Shown one piece after another: positions 26,015-34,992 of a stretch of 64,000 bases of DNA (position 1 is its first letter; every line of letters begins with the position of its first letter). The notes under the pieces were generated by a model that was not told the DNA's origin, searched no databases, and worked only from the letters and a program-made list of their open reading frames with translations. This DNA is from Alteribacter keqinensis (GTDB lineage: Bacteria; Bacillota; Bacilli; Bacillales; Salisediminibacteriaceae): NCBI RefSeq assembly GCF_003710255.1, contig NZ_RHIB01000003.1, forward strand, positions 558,001 to 622,000, read 5' to 3'. The position numbers and the translations under genes were made by a program.

Positions 26015-26731
26015 ATGCAGAATAAATTTATTAAGATTTACCATGACATAGCAGACAAAATCCAGGAGGGAACCTTCTCCCCGCAGTCCAAGCTCCCGTC
26101 GGAACACGACCTTATGGAGAAGTATAATACCAGCCGTGAAACCATCCGCAAGGCTCTGAACATGCTTGCCCAGAATGGCTTTATTCAAAAAGTACAAGGG
26201 AAAGGCTCGATTGTTCTTGACGCACGTAAGTTTGATTTTCCCATCAGCGGACTTGTGAGCTTTAAAGAACTGGCCAAAAAAATCGGCAGCAATAATAAGA
26301 CTTACGTGAAGAAACTAGATCTGATCAAACCTGACTCATACATACAGGAACAGCTCAAAGTAAAAGAGGATGCCAAGGTATGGGAGGTTCACCGTGTCCG
26401 GGAAATCGACGGTGAAAACGTAATTTTAGATAAAGACTTTTTCAGTAAAGTCTATATCGACCACCTGACCGCAGAAATCTGTGCCAATTCCATTTACGAA
26501 TATATTGAAAGCGATCTCAACATGACGATCAGCTTCGCCAAAAAAGAAATCACTGTTGTGGAGCCGACCGAGGAGGACAGGGAGCTTCTCGATCTCGAAG
26601 GCTTCTCCAACATTGTTGTGGTAAAAAACTACGTGTACTTCGATGATGCAAGCCTCTTTCAGTACACCGAATCCCGCCACCGCCCGGACAAATTCCGATT
26701 CGTGGACTTTGCAAGACGGACACACGGATAA
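26015..26731 (+). CDS. treR: Trehalose operon repressor TreR, GntR family
   Basis: N-terminal winged helix of the GntR family (SKLPSEHDLMEKYNTSRETI then VQGKGSIVL) and a C-terminal UTRA effector domain ending in ESRHRPDKFRFVDFARR. It should bind the palindrome in front of treA and release it on binding trehalose-6-phosphate. ATG 26015 is placed 6 nt after AAGCGGTG; two more start codons lie just upstream in frame. 238 residues is normal for TreR. Confidence 0.92.
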   Translation: MQNKFIKIYHDIADKIQEGTFSPQSKLPSEHDLMEKYNTSRETIRKALNMLAQNGFIQKVQGKGSIVLDARKFDFPISGLVSFKELAKKIGSNNKTYVKKLDLIKPDSYIQEQLKVKEDAKVWEVHRVREIDGENVILDKDFFSKVYIDHLTAEICANSIYEYIESDLNMTISFAKKEITVVEPTEEDRELLDLEGFSNIVVVKNYVYFDDASLFQYTESRHRPDKFRFVDFARRTHG

Positions 26732-26734
26732 AAA

Positions 26735-26782
26735 AAGAGCGTCTCAGGAGAGTGAAAAGCTTCTCCTCAGACGCTCTTTTTA
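26735..26782 (+). terminator. Terminator of treR
   Basis: AGAGCGTCTCAGGAG...CTCCTCAGACGCTCT stem with one mismatch and a following T run. Confidence 0.9.
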
Positions 26783-26804
26783 AGTATATTAATAGAGCAA
26801 GTGG

Positions 26805-26860
26805 TGAACAAAAGGTCGATGAACAACCCGCCCAAAGTGATGAACAATGCCAAAGCCACT
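26805..26860 (+). repeat. Short degenerate tandem repeat with TGAACAA core
   Basis: TGAACAA recurs at 26805, 26820 and 26841; the last two steps fit a 21-bp unit, the first is shorter. It lies between two terminators, 3' of treR. Confidence 0.45.
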
Positions 26861-26880
26861 CCCCCGCGTCAACCCAAAAC

Positions 26881-26907
26881 AAAAAGCAGCCCGCAATCCC
26901 GGGCTGC
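26881..26907 (-). terminator. Terminator of the 26921-27796 gene
   Basis: GCAGCCCG/CGGGCTGC stem; on the minus strand it is followed by a T run. Confidence 0.8.
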
Positions 26908-26920
26908 CCTAACTACAAGA

Positions 26921-27796
26921 TCATCCTGTTTTTTTACTCTTAAGCGCTGCTACAATCGAGTGGCGGATCGCTTTGTCGTGCACCGTATCATTGAGCCACG
27001 CCTTCGGACTCGATTTACGGTCCTGTTTGACCCGCTTAAAGAGGATACTCAATACAAGCTTCAATACACTCGAGTAGTGAATGTGATCAATCTTTCTTGC
27101 CAGACTCAGGACGCTCTCAATCAGCGGTGTATCGTCAAGAGAGACACTCTCACACGTATTAATAAGAAGCTGTTTCACAATTTTCGTTTCATTGTATTCA
27201 AGGTAGTAATCCGTCACTTGGGGAAGAAGGTTAGGGTACTTTTCCATAACAAACCCAAGCTGCGGCACAAAGTGATCATAACGGTGGGAGACGAGAAAGT
27301 CGAATGATTTGTTGGCATTTGCCTGGCGAATCGCTTCAGACAAGGCTTCGTTAATCAGAGATTCTTCACTTTTCCCATCTGTCTTTTGAAGCGTGAGTAA
27401 TCGGGAAGGCCATTGATTCTTGATGTCTTCCAAATGCTCATCAACGAGATGCTTCATGATGTTTTCGTTTTTCATTTTTGCTTCGGACTTGGGCTTCAGA
27501 GCATCCCGGAGGTCGTCCTGCGTCACGCGGTACTGTTTTTTTCGCTGAACAATCTCTTCATAGGTTTCAACTGCATTTGTGGATGCCTGGTTGGACTTTT
27601 TGGAGAGGTAAAAGGAGTCAAGGAATGCGCCCTCATCGGACAAGACGGCAAAAATCACCGGAGTATCCTGGTCAAATAGTAAGCAGTGAGTTTTCTTTTT
27701 TCCTACGTGTTCTTCGTAGCGGACCACATAAAATTTTGCATCCGGTCCGTCAATAAACACTTTCTTTCCTAAATAGCTTGGTGGCAGGTTTTTCAT
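26921..27796 (-). CDS. Hypothetical cytoplasmic protein
   Basis: 291 residues, not recognised. The N-terminal 70 residues look like a small beta-rich domain (LGKKVFIDGPDAKFYVVRY, then LLFDQDTPVIFAVLSDEGAF); the rest is helical and charged. There is no signal peptide, membrane span or catalytic motif. It is transcribed on the minus strand towards treR, with its own terminator. Its gene neighbours are the yfhD/yfhE spore-related region on the same strand. Confidence 0.6.
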   Translation of the reverse strand: MKNLPPSYLGKKVFIDGPDAKFYVVRYEEHVGKKKTHCLLFDQDTPVIFAVLSDEGAFLDSFYLSKKSNQASTNAVETYEEIVQRKKQYRVTQDDLRDALKPKSEAKMKNENIMKHLVDEHLEDIKNQWPSRLLTLQKTDGKSEESLINEALSEAIRQANANKSFDFLVSHRYDHFVPQLGFVMEKYPNLLPQVTDYYLEYNETKIVKQLLINTCESVSLDDTPLIESVLSLARKIDHIHYSSVLKLVLSILFKRVKQDRKSSPKAWLNDTVHDKAIRHSIVAALKSKKTG

Positions 27797-27881
27797 ATAG
27801 GCTCACCTTTCCTTTCGTTTATCCGGGCATTTGCCGGGGGAGTATCGGTGTATAAGGTGTTCCTGAACGCTGCGTATTCAC

Positions 27882-28103
27882 TTAATCTCTTCGGATTACT
27901 AAATATACGATCAATCCCAGAATCGGAAAGAATAGTGTGGCGATTAATACAAGCAAACTGTACTCTTTACTGTTGCCGTTTCTCAGGGCATCTCTGTACG
28001 CCCAGATGCTTGTAATGATATTAAGTAAAAAGATGAAGAGGATAACAAGGATGGGGATGAGAAAGAATGATAAATCTGTCAGCTGGAATTGTTGATATGA
28101 CAC
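27882..28103 (-). CDS. Small two-span membrane protein, PLDc_N-like
   Basis: 73 residues with two hydrophobic spans joined by IWAYRDALRNGNSKEYSLLV; FFPILGLIVYLVIRRD at the C-terminus is typical of the phospholipase-D N-terminal (PLDc_N) membrane motif found alone in small bacterial proteins. GTG at 28103 follows AGGAGG. The function is unknown. Confidence 0.6.
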   Translation of the reverse strand: MSYQQFQLTDLSFFLIPILVILFIFLLNIITSIWAYRDALRNGNSKEYSLLVLIATLFFPILGLIVYLVIRRD

Positions 28104-28176
28104 AAAGATTCAACCTCCTGCTAAACAATGTCTATCTTCATTGTACATCTAATTGCTCATAAAGGATAGGGATGGC

Positions 28177-28211
28177 AAAAAAAAGAAGATGACTCATAGC
28201 ATGAATCATCT
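28177..28211 (-). terminator. Terminator of yfhD
   Basis: GAGATGATTCAT...ATGAGTCATCTT stem on the minus strand followed by a long T run. Confidence 0.75.
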
Positions 28212-28220
28212 CCTTTTTCT

Positions 28221-28409
28221 CTACACGTTATCTGTATTGGCGCGGTTTCTCTGGTCGGCCTCGGCCGCGCGTTCCATCGCTTCTTTATCCTCGGCATCAG
28301 CGATCTCCTCGGAATATTCCACGATCTCATTGTCCTGTGACTGACGGGCCATCTCTTCCATTTCTGCCTGCTGCTTCTTCTTATCACGCTGTTGCTGGTC
28401 TTGGTTCAT
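28221..28409 (-). CDS. yfhD: YfhD family small protein
   Basis: 62 residues, very hydrophilic, beginning MNQDQQQRDKKKQ and rich in Glu, Asp and Gln, as in the Bacillus YfhD family. The function is not known; the family is restricted to spore formers and may be made in sporulation. It lies next to yfhE and yfhF in the conserved order. Confidence 0.75.
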   Translation of the reverse strand: MNQDQQQRDKKKQQAEMEEMARQSQDNEIVEYSEEIADAEDKEAMERAAEADQRNRANTDNV

Positions 28410-28439
28410 TTGTGTATACCTCCTCTGGATGTCAGGGTG

Positions 28440-28565
28440 TTACCTTGGGGTGCGGTCTCGCATGGCAGCTCGGTCCGCAGCTTTAAACTCACTCGTAAAA
28501 GCCATTCGCTGTGCTTTACTCATGGTGCTGCGCTCCTCTTTTGCCTGGCGCTTCTTGCTCTCCAT
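28440..28565 (-). CDS. yfhE: YfhE family small protein
   Basis: 41 residues starting MESKKRQAKEERSTMSKAQR and containing the EFKAADRAA block characteristic of YfhE. ATG at 28565 follows AGGTGATT. It is highly basic and the function is not known. The gene is shorter than 60 codons but sits exactly where yfhE is expected, between yfhD and yfhF. Confidence 0.75.
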   Translation of the reverse strand: MESKKRQAKEERSTMSKAQRMAFTSEFKAADRAAMRDRTPR

Positions 28566-28644
28566 CTGCAATCACCTCGCGTTCACTCGTTAGTGTGAAC
28601 GAACGAGCACCAGAATATACACAAATATGATGGATTTACCAGAT

Positions 28645-29550
28645 CTACACAAGAAGATCCTGAAGCGCCGGCTTGAGCTCACGGTACTCAAACGGATAGT
28701 CATGCTTCTCCAGCTTGTCGGGCAAAACCTTCTGCCCTTCAAGAACAAGGACGCTCATATCCCCGAGAATCGTTTTCAGGGCAATACTCGGAGCCGGAAG
28801 CCAGTACGGACGGTCGAGAACATCTGCCAGCGTTTTGCCGAACTCCTTCATCTGCACCGGGTTCGGCGCTGTCACATTAACCGGGCCGGAAATCTCCCTG
28901 TGCTCGATGGCGTAAACAATCGAACCGACCACATCATCAATATGGACCCAGCTCATCCACTGCTTTCCCGTCCCGAGCGGACCGCCGGCAAAGAGCTTAA
29001 ACGGCGTCAGCATCTTCTGCAACGCACCTTCCTCGTCATCCAGAACGACCCCGAACCTCATGTAGGCCACACGGACATTTTCCTTCTGGGCATGACTTGC
29101 TTCTTCTTCCCAGCGCTTCACTACCTCGGCTAAAAAATCATCGCCGCTTTCTTTATGCTCCTCCGTAAACGTCTCCGTAAACGAAGTACCGTAATAACCG
29201 ACGGCAGATGCATTGACGAGTACTTCAGGCTTTAGTTCCAGCTTCCTAATCACGTCCATTACAGCCCGAGTCGCTTCAATTCTGCTGTCCATAATCTGTT
29301 TCTTTTTTTCATCGGTCCAGCGGCCGCTGTTTAAATTTTCACCGGCAAGGTTCACAAAAGCATCGATTCCGTCCAGCTCCTCTTCAGGAGTGGTCCCGTC
29401 CTTTAACCATTCAACAAATCTCACACCGGCCTTTTCAGACTTATTGCTTTTATCTCTCGTCAATATAAAAACAGAATGCCCCTCCGAGGTGAGCCGCTCT
29501 GTAAGTGCCGTACCGATAAATCCGGATCCACCTGCAATCGCTACTTTCAT
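28645..29550 (-). CDS. yfhF: TIGR01777 family NAD(P)-dependent epimerase-like protein (YfhF)
   Basis: Atypical short-chain dehydrogenase with the N-terminal nucleotide-binding motif IAGGSGFIGTAL and the active-site region NASAVGYYGTS, then GGPLGTGKQWMSWVHIDDVV, the hallmark of this family (SDR39U1/YfcH/YfhF). The substrate is not known. 301 residues is the standard length. ATG at 29550 follows GGGAGG. It is divergent from recX, which starts about 100 bp away. Confidence 0.88.
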   Translation of the reverse strand: MKVAIAGGSGFIGTALTERLTSEGHSVFILTRDKSNKSEKAGVRFVEWLKDGTTPEEELDGIDAFVNLAGENLNSGRWTDEKKKQIMDSRIEATRAVMDVIRKLELKPEVLVNASAVGYYGTSFTETFTEEHKESGDDFLAEVVKRWEEEASHAQKENVRVAYMRFGVVLDDEEGALQKMLTPFKLFAGGPLGTGKQWMSWVHIDDVVGSIVYAIEHREISGPVNVTAPNPVQMKEFGKTLADVLDRPYWLPAPSIALKTILGDMSVLVLEGQKVLPDKLEKHDYPFEYRELKPALQDLLV

Positions 29551-29657
29551 GGTTTCGTATCCTCCCTGTTAATGTCTTAGTGTTATCATAATTCCTTGAT
29601 CCCAAGGTGTCTAAACATTGCCCTTTCTGTGGTACGATGAAAGAAGAGGTGAGAACG

Positions 29658-30476
29658 TTGGCAGTTGTATCCAAAATTACCCTGCACAAAAAACGCAAGG
29701 ACCGCTATCATATTTATCTTCAGCAAGACGGAAAAGAACAGTACGCCTTTACCGTAAACGAAGACGTCCTCGTCAAGCACGGCATTCAAAAAGGACTTGA
29801 ACTAAACGACGGACAAATCACCGTTATCAAAAAAGACGAAGAAAAGAGTAAAGCCTACAACCGGGCCCTTTACTACCTTTCTTTCCGCATGCGCACCGTC
29901 AAAGAAATGAACGACTATCTCCGTGATCAGGAAATAACCGATGAAGAAAAGGATGAAATCCTGGAGAGGCTGATCGGCATGAACCTGCTTGATGACCAAA
30001 GCTTTGCAGACGCCTACGTACGGACAAAAAAAAACACCCAGAAAAAAGGCCCCATGAAAATCAAAATGGAGCTGAAGGAAAAAGGCGTCGCCGACAAACA
30101 CATCGACCACGCCCTCAAGCAGTACACCTACGCCGAACAGTATGACCAGGCCTATGAGCTGGCGGAAAAAAAACAGCGGACCTACAAATCAGACTCCATC
30201 CAAAAAATAAAGCAGAAACTCACCCAGTTTCTGATTCAAAAAGGCTTCTCCAGCACTGTTGCCGGCGAAGTCCTGAAAGAGCTCGACTTCACCGGCGAGC
30301 ACGAAGCCATAGAGCGGGAAGCCCTTCAAAAGCACGCCGAGAAAGCCGTCCGGAAATACAAGAAGTATGACAGCTGGGAAAAGGAACGCCGCATCAAGCA
30401 GCACCTTTACGGCAAAGGATTCCCCTTTGACAAAATCGACCGCTGGCTCGAAGACTGGAAGGCGGGGGAGGAGTAG
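29658..30476 (+). CDS. recX: RecA regulator RecX
   Basis: RecX modulates RecA filaments during recombination and SOS. The repeated three-helix motifs of the family are visible, e.g. ALYYLSFRMRTVKEMNDYL, LLDDQSFADAYVRTKK and GPMKIKMELKEKGV. 272 residues is normal. TTG 29658 has AGAAGAGGTG just in front and matches the usual RecX N-terminus; an upstream in-frame GTG at 29607 would add a cysteine-containing extension without a ribosome-binding site. Confidence 0.9.
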   Translation: MAVVSKITLHKKRKDRYHIYLQQDGKEQYAFTVNEDVLVKHGIQKGLELNDGQITVIKKDEEKSKAYNRALYYLSFRMRTVKEMNDYLRDQEITDEEKDEILERLIGMNLLDDQSFADAYVRTKKNTQKKGPMKIKMELKEKGVADKHIDHALKQYTYAEQYDQAYELAEKKQRTYKSDSIQKIKQKLTQFLIQKGFSSTVAGEVLKELDFTGEHEAIEREALQKHAEKAVRKYKKYDSWEKERRIKQHLYGKGFPFDKIDRWLEDWKAGEE

Positions 30477-30497
30477 CCCCCGCCCGCTTTTTGCGTT

Positions 30498-30592
30498 TTC
30501 AGGGTAAACAGAGGATTTTTCAGGAAAAAAGCGAATTTGTAAGGATACACAGGCAATTGTTCAGGATAAAAGAGAATTTGTCAGGATAATGA
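30498..30592 (+). repeat. Degenerate tandem repeat, period 20-21 bp
   Basis: CAGG/AAGG anchors lie at 30500, 30521, 30541, 30562 and 30582, steps of 21, 20, 21 and 20. The unit is about TCAGGATAAAAGAGAATTTG. It lies about 20 bp after the recX stop. Confidence 0.75.
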
Positions 30593-30708
30593 TTCAGCAC
30601 CGCCATAAATTTTCCCACTTTCGACAAAATATCTTGTGAAATACTGAGCAATCACGTGGTATAATTAAGATATACTACGTCAGACCCCTTAAAGGGAGAG
30701 GATTTTTT

Positions 30709-32376
30709 ATGCTTCAGACGATTGTTGCCTTAACACCAGTACTTAGCGTTATGATTCTTCTCGTTGTCCTGAAAGTCTCTGCTGTGAAGGCTATGTCCAT
30801 CAGCCTCACAGCTACCGCATTTCTTGCCTTTTTCTACTGGCAGGTTCCTATCCGGGTTATCGCGGCATCGACTTTTGAAGGGCTCATGATCGGTCTGTCC
30901 ATTCTTTACATTGTCTTCGGGGCGATCCTTCTTCTTAACACACTCAAAATTACCGGCGCCATCGATACGATTCGCCGCAGTTTTATGAAAATCAGTAAAG
31001 ACCGCCGCATTCAGCTGATTATCATTGCCTGGCTGTTCGGCGCATTCATAGAAGGAGCTGCGGGATTTGGTACACCGGCGGCCATTGGTGCCCCGCTCCT
31101 TGTGGTACTCGGCTTTCCACCCCTTGCAGCAGTCGCTCTGGCTCTCATTGCCGACAGCAGCCCCGTCTCTTTCGGTGCCGTTGGAACGCCCATTGTCGTG
31201 GGGGTGGAGCAGGGGCTCTACGAAGGGGGACAAATCTCCGCAACCGCTGCTCCTTATATCGAAGCGGCAGGAGGGATGGATGCGTTTATTCAGCAGGTCG
31301 CCACTTATGTCATGCAGGTGGACATCTTCACAGGTACACTGATGCCTCTCATTCTGGTCATGCTCATGACCCGCTTTTTTGGTGAAAACCGCTCATGGAA
31401 AGAAGGACTCAAGGTTTGGAAATTCGCCCTGTTTTCAGGGCTCAGCTTTACCGTGCCCGCTCTGATTGTCGCAACGTTCCTCGGACCTGAGTTTCCTGCT
31501 ATTTTTGGCGGACTCATTGGTCTTGCCATTGTAATTCCGGCTGCGAAAAAAGGCTTTCTCGTGCCAAAAGAAACATGGGACTTCCCGGAGAGGAAAGACT
31601 GGCTTCCCCACTGGATCGGAACGCTGCTTGCAGACGACCAGTCACCCAGAAAGAGACCCAGCCTTTTGAAAGCATGGATTCCATACCTATTGGTCGGCTT
31701 TCTTCTTGTCCTAACAAGGCTGAATGTCCTGCCTTTTAAAGCATGGCTCCAGGGCATCACAATCACCTGGCCAGACATCCTCGGCACAGGAATCAGCGAG
31801 AGTCTTCATCCTTTCTATCTGCCGGGATTTGTTTTCATTATCGTGGTCCTGTCCACGCTCTTTATCTTTAACATGAACATAAAAGAACTTCAGACAGCCT
31901 TCACCCGGTCAGGAAAAGCACTCACGGGAACGGCCATTACTCTTTTTACCGCGGTTCCCATGGTCCGGATCTTTATCAATTCCGGCATTAACGATGCAGG
32001 TCTTGACAGCATGCCTATGGAGCTTGCTGCCACAGCATCCGCTGCCATCGGAGGCGGCTGGCCGCTCGTGGCACCGTTTATCGGAGCGCTCGGGTCGTTC
32101 ATTTCAGGCAGTGCCACCTTCAGCAACATGATGTTTTCCCTGTTTCAGTTCAGCGTTGCAGACCAAATCGACCTCTCGCCTGCACGGGTTTTAGCCTTGC
32201 AGATTCTCGGCTCGAACGCAGGAAACATGATTTGTGTCCTGAACGTTGTGGCAGCGGCATCAGTAGCCGGACTTGTAGGTAAAGAAGGGACAATTATCCG
32301 TATGACGCTCCTGCCCATGCTTTATTACGCTGGGTTTGCAGGAATCATAGGCTTTATCATTCTTCTTCTCGTATAG
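30709..32376 (+). CDS. L-lactate permease family transporter
   Basis: 555 residues and about 13 membrane spans. The family signatures [31 protein letters not shown] and [20 protein letters not shown] are intact, so this is an LctP/LldP-type lactate (or glycolate) proton symporter. ATG 30709 follows AAAGGGAGAGG; an extended -10 (TGGTATAAT) is at 30657-30665. From memory this gene is not found between recX and yfhH in B. subtilis, so it is an insertion in the conserved order. Confidence 0.9.
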   Translation: MLQTIVALTPVLSVMILLVVLKVSAVKAMSISLTATAFLAFFYWQVPIRVIAASTFEGLMIGLSILYIVFGAILLLNTLKITGAIDTIRRSFMKISKDRRIQLIIIAWLFGAFIEGAAGFGTPAAIGAPLLVVLGFPPLAAVALALIADSSPVSFGAVGTPIVVGVEQGLYEGGQISATAAPYIEAAGGMDAFIQQVATYVMQVDIFTGTLMPLILVMLMTRFFGENRSWKEGLKVWKFALFSGLSFTVPALIVATFLGPEFPAIFGGLIGLAIVIPAAKKGFLVPKETWDFPERKDWLPHWIGTLLADDQSPRKRPSLLKAWIPYLLVGFLLVLTRLNVLPFKAWLQGITITWPDILGTGISESLHPFYLPGFVFIIVVLSTLFIFNMNIKELQTAFTRSGKALTGTAITLFTAVPMVRIFINSGINDAGLDSMPMELAATASAAIGGGWPLVAPFIGALGSFISGSATFSNMMFSLFQFSVADQIDLSPARVLALQILGSNAGNMICVLNVVAAASVAGLVGKEGTIIRMTLLPMLYYAGFAGIIGFIILLLV

Positions 32377-32478
32377 CCTGTATCACTTTTGTATTTAATC
32401 TGTTTAAAAAGTGCACAAGCCTTTTCTTTTGTACTTTAATCCCATATAATGAGACATAAACAGATTGTAAAGGACGTT

Positions 32479-32796
32479 GTGAAATTGGAACGAAGATACA
32501 GCCAAATGACTGAATTCGAATTACGAAATGAAATTGCAGCGTTGAAGGAAAAAGCCCAAAAAGCAGAACAGATGGGGATGGTAAATGAATATGCTGTCCA
32601 TGAACGTAAAATGGCAATGGCAAAAGCATATCTCATGAATCCCGATGACTTTAAGCCGGGGGAAACGTACGTCTTTACAGATGAAGAAAGCACATTTGAA
32701 ATTACGTACATGAACGGTGTCTTTGCATGGGGATACCGCGATGGCGGCAAGGAAGAAGAAGCAGTACCAATTTCGCTTCTCGGAAAAAAACAGTAA
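32479..32796 (+). CDS. yfhH: YfhH family protein (DUF1811)
   Basis: About 105 residues; RRYSQMTEFELRNEIAALKE, KMAMAKAYLMNPDDFKPGET and YMNGVFAWGYR match YfhH throughout. A small cytoplasmic protein of the SH3-like DUF1811 family, function unknown. GTG 32479 (or TTG 32485) fits the ribosome-binding site AAAGGACG; the upstream ATG 32449 overlaps a TATAAT that is more likely the promoter -10. Confidence 0.85.
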   Translation: MKLERRYSQMTEFELRNEIAALKEKAQKAEQMGMVNEYAVHERKMAMAKAYLMNPDDFKPGETYVFTDEESTFEITYMNGVFAWGYRDGGKEEEAVPISLLGKKQ

Positions 32797-32864
32797 TCAT
32801 TCTGTGTTATATTCGTATAAATGGCTGCGCCAGCATTTTGAGGTAACTTTTTATCCGGATATGA

Positions 32865-32894
32865 AAAAGAAGAGAAAGGCGTAATGCCTCTCTC
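32865..32894 (-). terminator. Terminator of the YpzG-like/sspK genes
   Basis: GAGAGAGGC...GCCTTTCTC stem on the minus strand followed by a T-rich run. Confidence 0.65.
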
Positions 32895-32919
32895 CCGGTT
32901 CATTAATGGATGTCTCAGG

Positions 32920-33084
32920 TTAGCTTCGTTTCCTCGTCTGAACCTCGAGGATCTGATTATGCTGACTTTGCTGCGACTCACCATTCACTTGATGAAAAGC
33001 GTGTTTAGGATTGGCACGAGGGGATTGAAACGGATCACTGTAATTATTTAATCCAAACAATTGTCTCGTTGTTCCTTTGGCCAC
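32920..33084 (-). CDS. YpzG-like small protein
   Basis: 54 residues ending ...QTRKRS, with the block SPRANPKHAFHQVNGESQQS that I associate with the YpzG family of spore formers. GTG at 33084 follows GGGAGGTG. It lies directly downstream of sspK on the same strand, so it is probably expressed in the forespore. The symbol is not given because the family match is from memory. Confidence 0.65.
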   Translation of the reverse strand: MAKGTTRQLFGLNNYSDPFQSPRANPKHAFHQVNGESQQSQHNQILEVQTRKRS

Positions 33085-33123
33085 TGCGGGCACCTCCCAA
33101 TGAATGCTTATGCTGCGGAGCTT

Positions 33124-33270
33124 TTACTGCTCTTGGTTCGATGAACGCATTCTCGCGGCAGGGTGATCATTAATCTCACCATTTGCCCGTTTCGACTGGT
33201 GCTCATCATCCGTTCGGCGCTCTTTGGAAAACCGCATGCGGTTTGGGAAACCTTTTGCTTTATTTCTCAA
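33124..33270 (-). CDS. sspK: Small acid-soluble spore protein K
   Basis: 48 residues, RNKAKGFPNRMRFSKERR at the start and SKRANGEINDHPAARMR later, matching SspK closely. A minor SASP packed into the spore core late in sporulation. TTG at 33270 follows GGAGG. It is flanked by yfhH and yfhJ as in B. subtilis. Confidence 0.88.
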   Translation of the reverse strand: MRNKAKGFPNRMRFSKERRTDDEHQSKRANGEINDHPAARMRSSNQEQ

Positions 33271-33366
33271 GGAATGAACCTCCTTTTTTTGACGGGGCAA
33301 CTATAGTGTATGGAGCAGCTTTTTCATTCATCCTTTGGAAAAAATGTAAAAGGAGGAATCGGATTT

Positions 33367-33648
33367 ATGAAAGACTATTTTGAGCGTCTCACAAACCGAT
33401 TACTGGAAAAAAATGATCAAATGACAGCTGTTGAAGCACGTACGTGGATCGAACTGTTATGGGAAGACTTCGAATCAACGTACGCAAAGGCTGGGCGCGA
33501 ATACAGAGGAAAAGAAGTAACGGAAATGATTCTGCTGCAATGGATTAACCAGTACGGCAGCATACTTCACGAAGTCATGCTGTCCAACCCTAAATTTAAA
33601 CAGCACTTCGAAGAACGCTCCACAGGCAATCAGCAGATATTGCACTAA
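33367..33648 (+). CDS. yfhJ: WVELL-motif protein YfhJ
   Basis: 93 residues; the family motif appears as WIELLWEDFESTYAKAG, and the C-terminus has FKQHFEERSTGN. The function is unknown. ATG 33367 follows AAAGGAGG with 10 nt spacing. Strong terminator immediately downstream. Confidence 0.85.
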   Translation: MKDYFERLTNRLLEKNDQMTAVEARTWIELLWEDFESTYAKAGREYRGKEVTEMILLQWINQYGSILHEVMLSNPKFKQHFEERSTGNQQILH

Positions 33649-33660
33649 TAAAATACACAA

Positions 33661-33700
33661 AAAGAGGAAGGCCGTCAGATCGACGGCCTTCCTCTTTTTT
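33661..33700 (+). terminator. Terminator of yfhJ
   Basis: AAGAGGAAGGCCGTC...GACGGCCTTCCTCTT perfect stem plus T run. Confidence 0.95.
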
Positions 33701-33737
33701 GCTGGGCTGTGTTAAAGAGGATTGTTAATTTATAAAA

Positions 33738-33810
33738 ATGTTGATTGCAGCGAATGCGCGGCGCCCCCGCGGAAAGTACAATGAGCGTAAATCAACACCT
33801 GAGTTTAACA
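33738..33810 (+). repeat. Hairpin-element family, internally deleted copy
   Basis: Outer arms TTGATTGCAGCGAATGCGC and CAATGAGCGTAAATCAAC are present with CCGCGGAAAG, but the central part is missing. The arms match those of copies at 50796 and 59717. Confidence 0.6.
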
Positions 33811-33846
33811 AAGCTTTTTGCTTAAAGGTATTGATCAAAAAACAAT

Positions 33847-34830
33847 CTACCCCTCCGCCGCAACCTCCAACTTCCGCTGCAGCGTATTGGTGTTGTAAAT
33901 CCACCCCGTGTAGGAACTTAATATGTTGTGGTCTTCATCCATTTTCACAATCGCAATAAATGGATAGTACCCTTTCGTTCGGTAACGAAGGTCAATAAAT
34001 TTCACGGTATAGCCGCTTTTTTCACGGTGCACTTCCCAGCGGTATGTCGGCGAAAAGGAAAGGAAAGCGGCAAGGTTTTTATCCTTTCGTGCCGAGTTGA
34101 TTACGGGATGATCGGGAATCGGCTCAAAGGGGTAGGTCTCAAAGTAATTTACAGTGCCGTTTTTCATCTGAGCAACATACAGTTTTTTGTCAGTCCGGAC
34201 AACGATATGCCACTGGCTCCAGCGGAAGGTAGGGGAGGTGAAAATGTGCGTCGCATCAGGATGCAGCACCTCAAGTTCCTTCCTCACTTTCCGCTGTTCG
34301 CTCACACGCCACACGTAATAAAGAGCAATTACGCCGAACATAATGAGAAACGTCCAGCCCGGGTCAAACCCGTAACGCCAGAACAGAATGGCCACGATGT
34401 GAGCGGAAAAAATGAACGGATCAAAAATATTGATAATACCAAGAGCCATCCATTTCGGCTTGAACGGCGACAGAGCCTTTGTTCCATACGCATTGAAAAT
34501 ATCGACGAATACGTGAATAAACACGGCGAGAAACGTCCAGAGCCATAAATGAATGAGTGAGACGCCCGGGATCATCAGAGCCAGAACGATTGTAATTAGC
34601 GTCGGCCAGATGAACCAGAACGGAACAGAATGGGTCACACCGCGGTGATGGCGGATGTAGGAAGCGTTGTTTTTCAGTTTGAGTACAGTATCGAAGTCGG
34701 GAGCCTGGGAGCCAACGACAGCACCGATCATCACGGCCTGCATCATAGCAGGGTTTTGTGACACTACCGGATCCAGCGTGGCAAGTCCCCCCAGGGCAAT
34801 GCCCATCACGACGTGAGTTCCAGTGTCCAT
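33847..34830 (-). CDS. yfhP: Membrane metal-dependent hydrolase YfhP
   Basis: DUF457/YdjM-like membrane protein with four to five spans and metal-binding histidines in MDTGTHVVMG, APDFDTVLK, HHRGVTHSVPFW and HVFVDIFNAYGT. 327 residues from ATG at 34830, which follows AAGGAGG; the same length as I recall for B. subtilis YfhP. From memory, YfhP has been linked to repression of secretion/competence-like functions, but its substrate is unknown. An insertion-rich repeat region lies beyond the next gene. Confidence 0.88.
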   Translation of the reverse strand: MDTGTHVVMGIALGGLATLDPVVSQNPAMMQAVMIGAVVGSQAPDFDTVLKLKNNASYIRHHRGVTHSVPFWFIWPTLITIVLALMIPGVSLIHLWLWTFLAVFIHVFVDIFNAYGTKALSPFKPKWMALGIINIFDPFIFSAHIVAILFWRYGFDPGWTFLIMFGVIALYYVWRVSEQRKVRKELEVLHPDATHIFTSPTFRWSQWHIVVRTDKKLYVAQMKNGTVNYFETYPFEPIPDHPVINSARKDKNLAAFLSFSPTYRWEVHREKSGYTVKFIDLRYRTKGYYPFIAIVKMDEDHNILSSYTGWIYNTNTLQRKLEVAAEG

Positions 34831-34992
34831 CTGTGTACCTCCTTGATGAATCATTTGCGATTTGCTGTTACACTAAACTATAATCGAAATCGCCACATGA
34901 GTAACGGCATTTTACGGTTTTTTAATAAAAATTACACATTATCTTTTAATAGTCATACCCGAAAAAGAGGCTTTTCAAAAGGAGAATAAGAG

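Noticed and set aside
26801-27307. 168-codon open frame on the plus strand
   Set aside because: It is antisense to the 26921-27796 gene, has no ribosome-binding site, and its product has no family-like pattern.
28627-29133. 168-codon open frame on the plus strand
   Set aside because: It lies fully antisense to yfhF, which has clear family motifs and a proper start.
32449-32478. Earlier ATG for yfhH
   Set aside because: It overlaps a TATAAT sequence and adds residues not found in the family.
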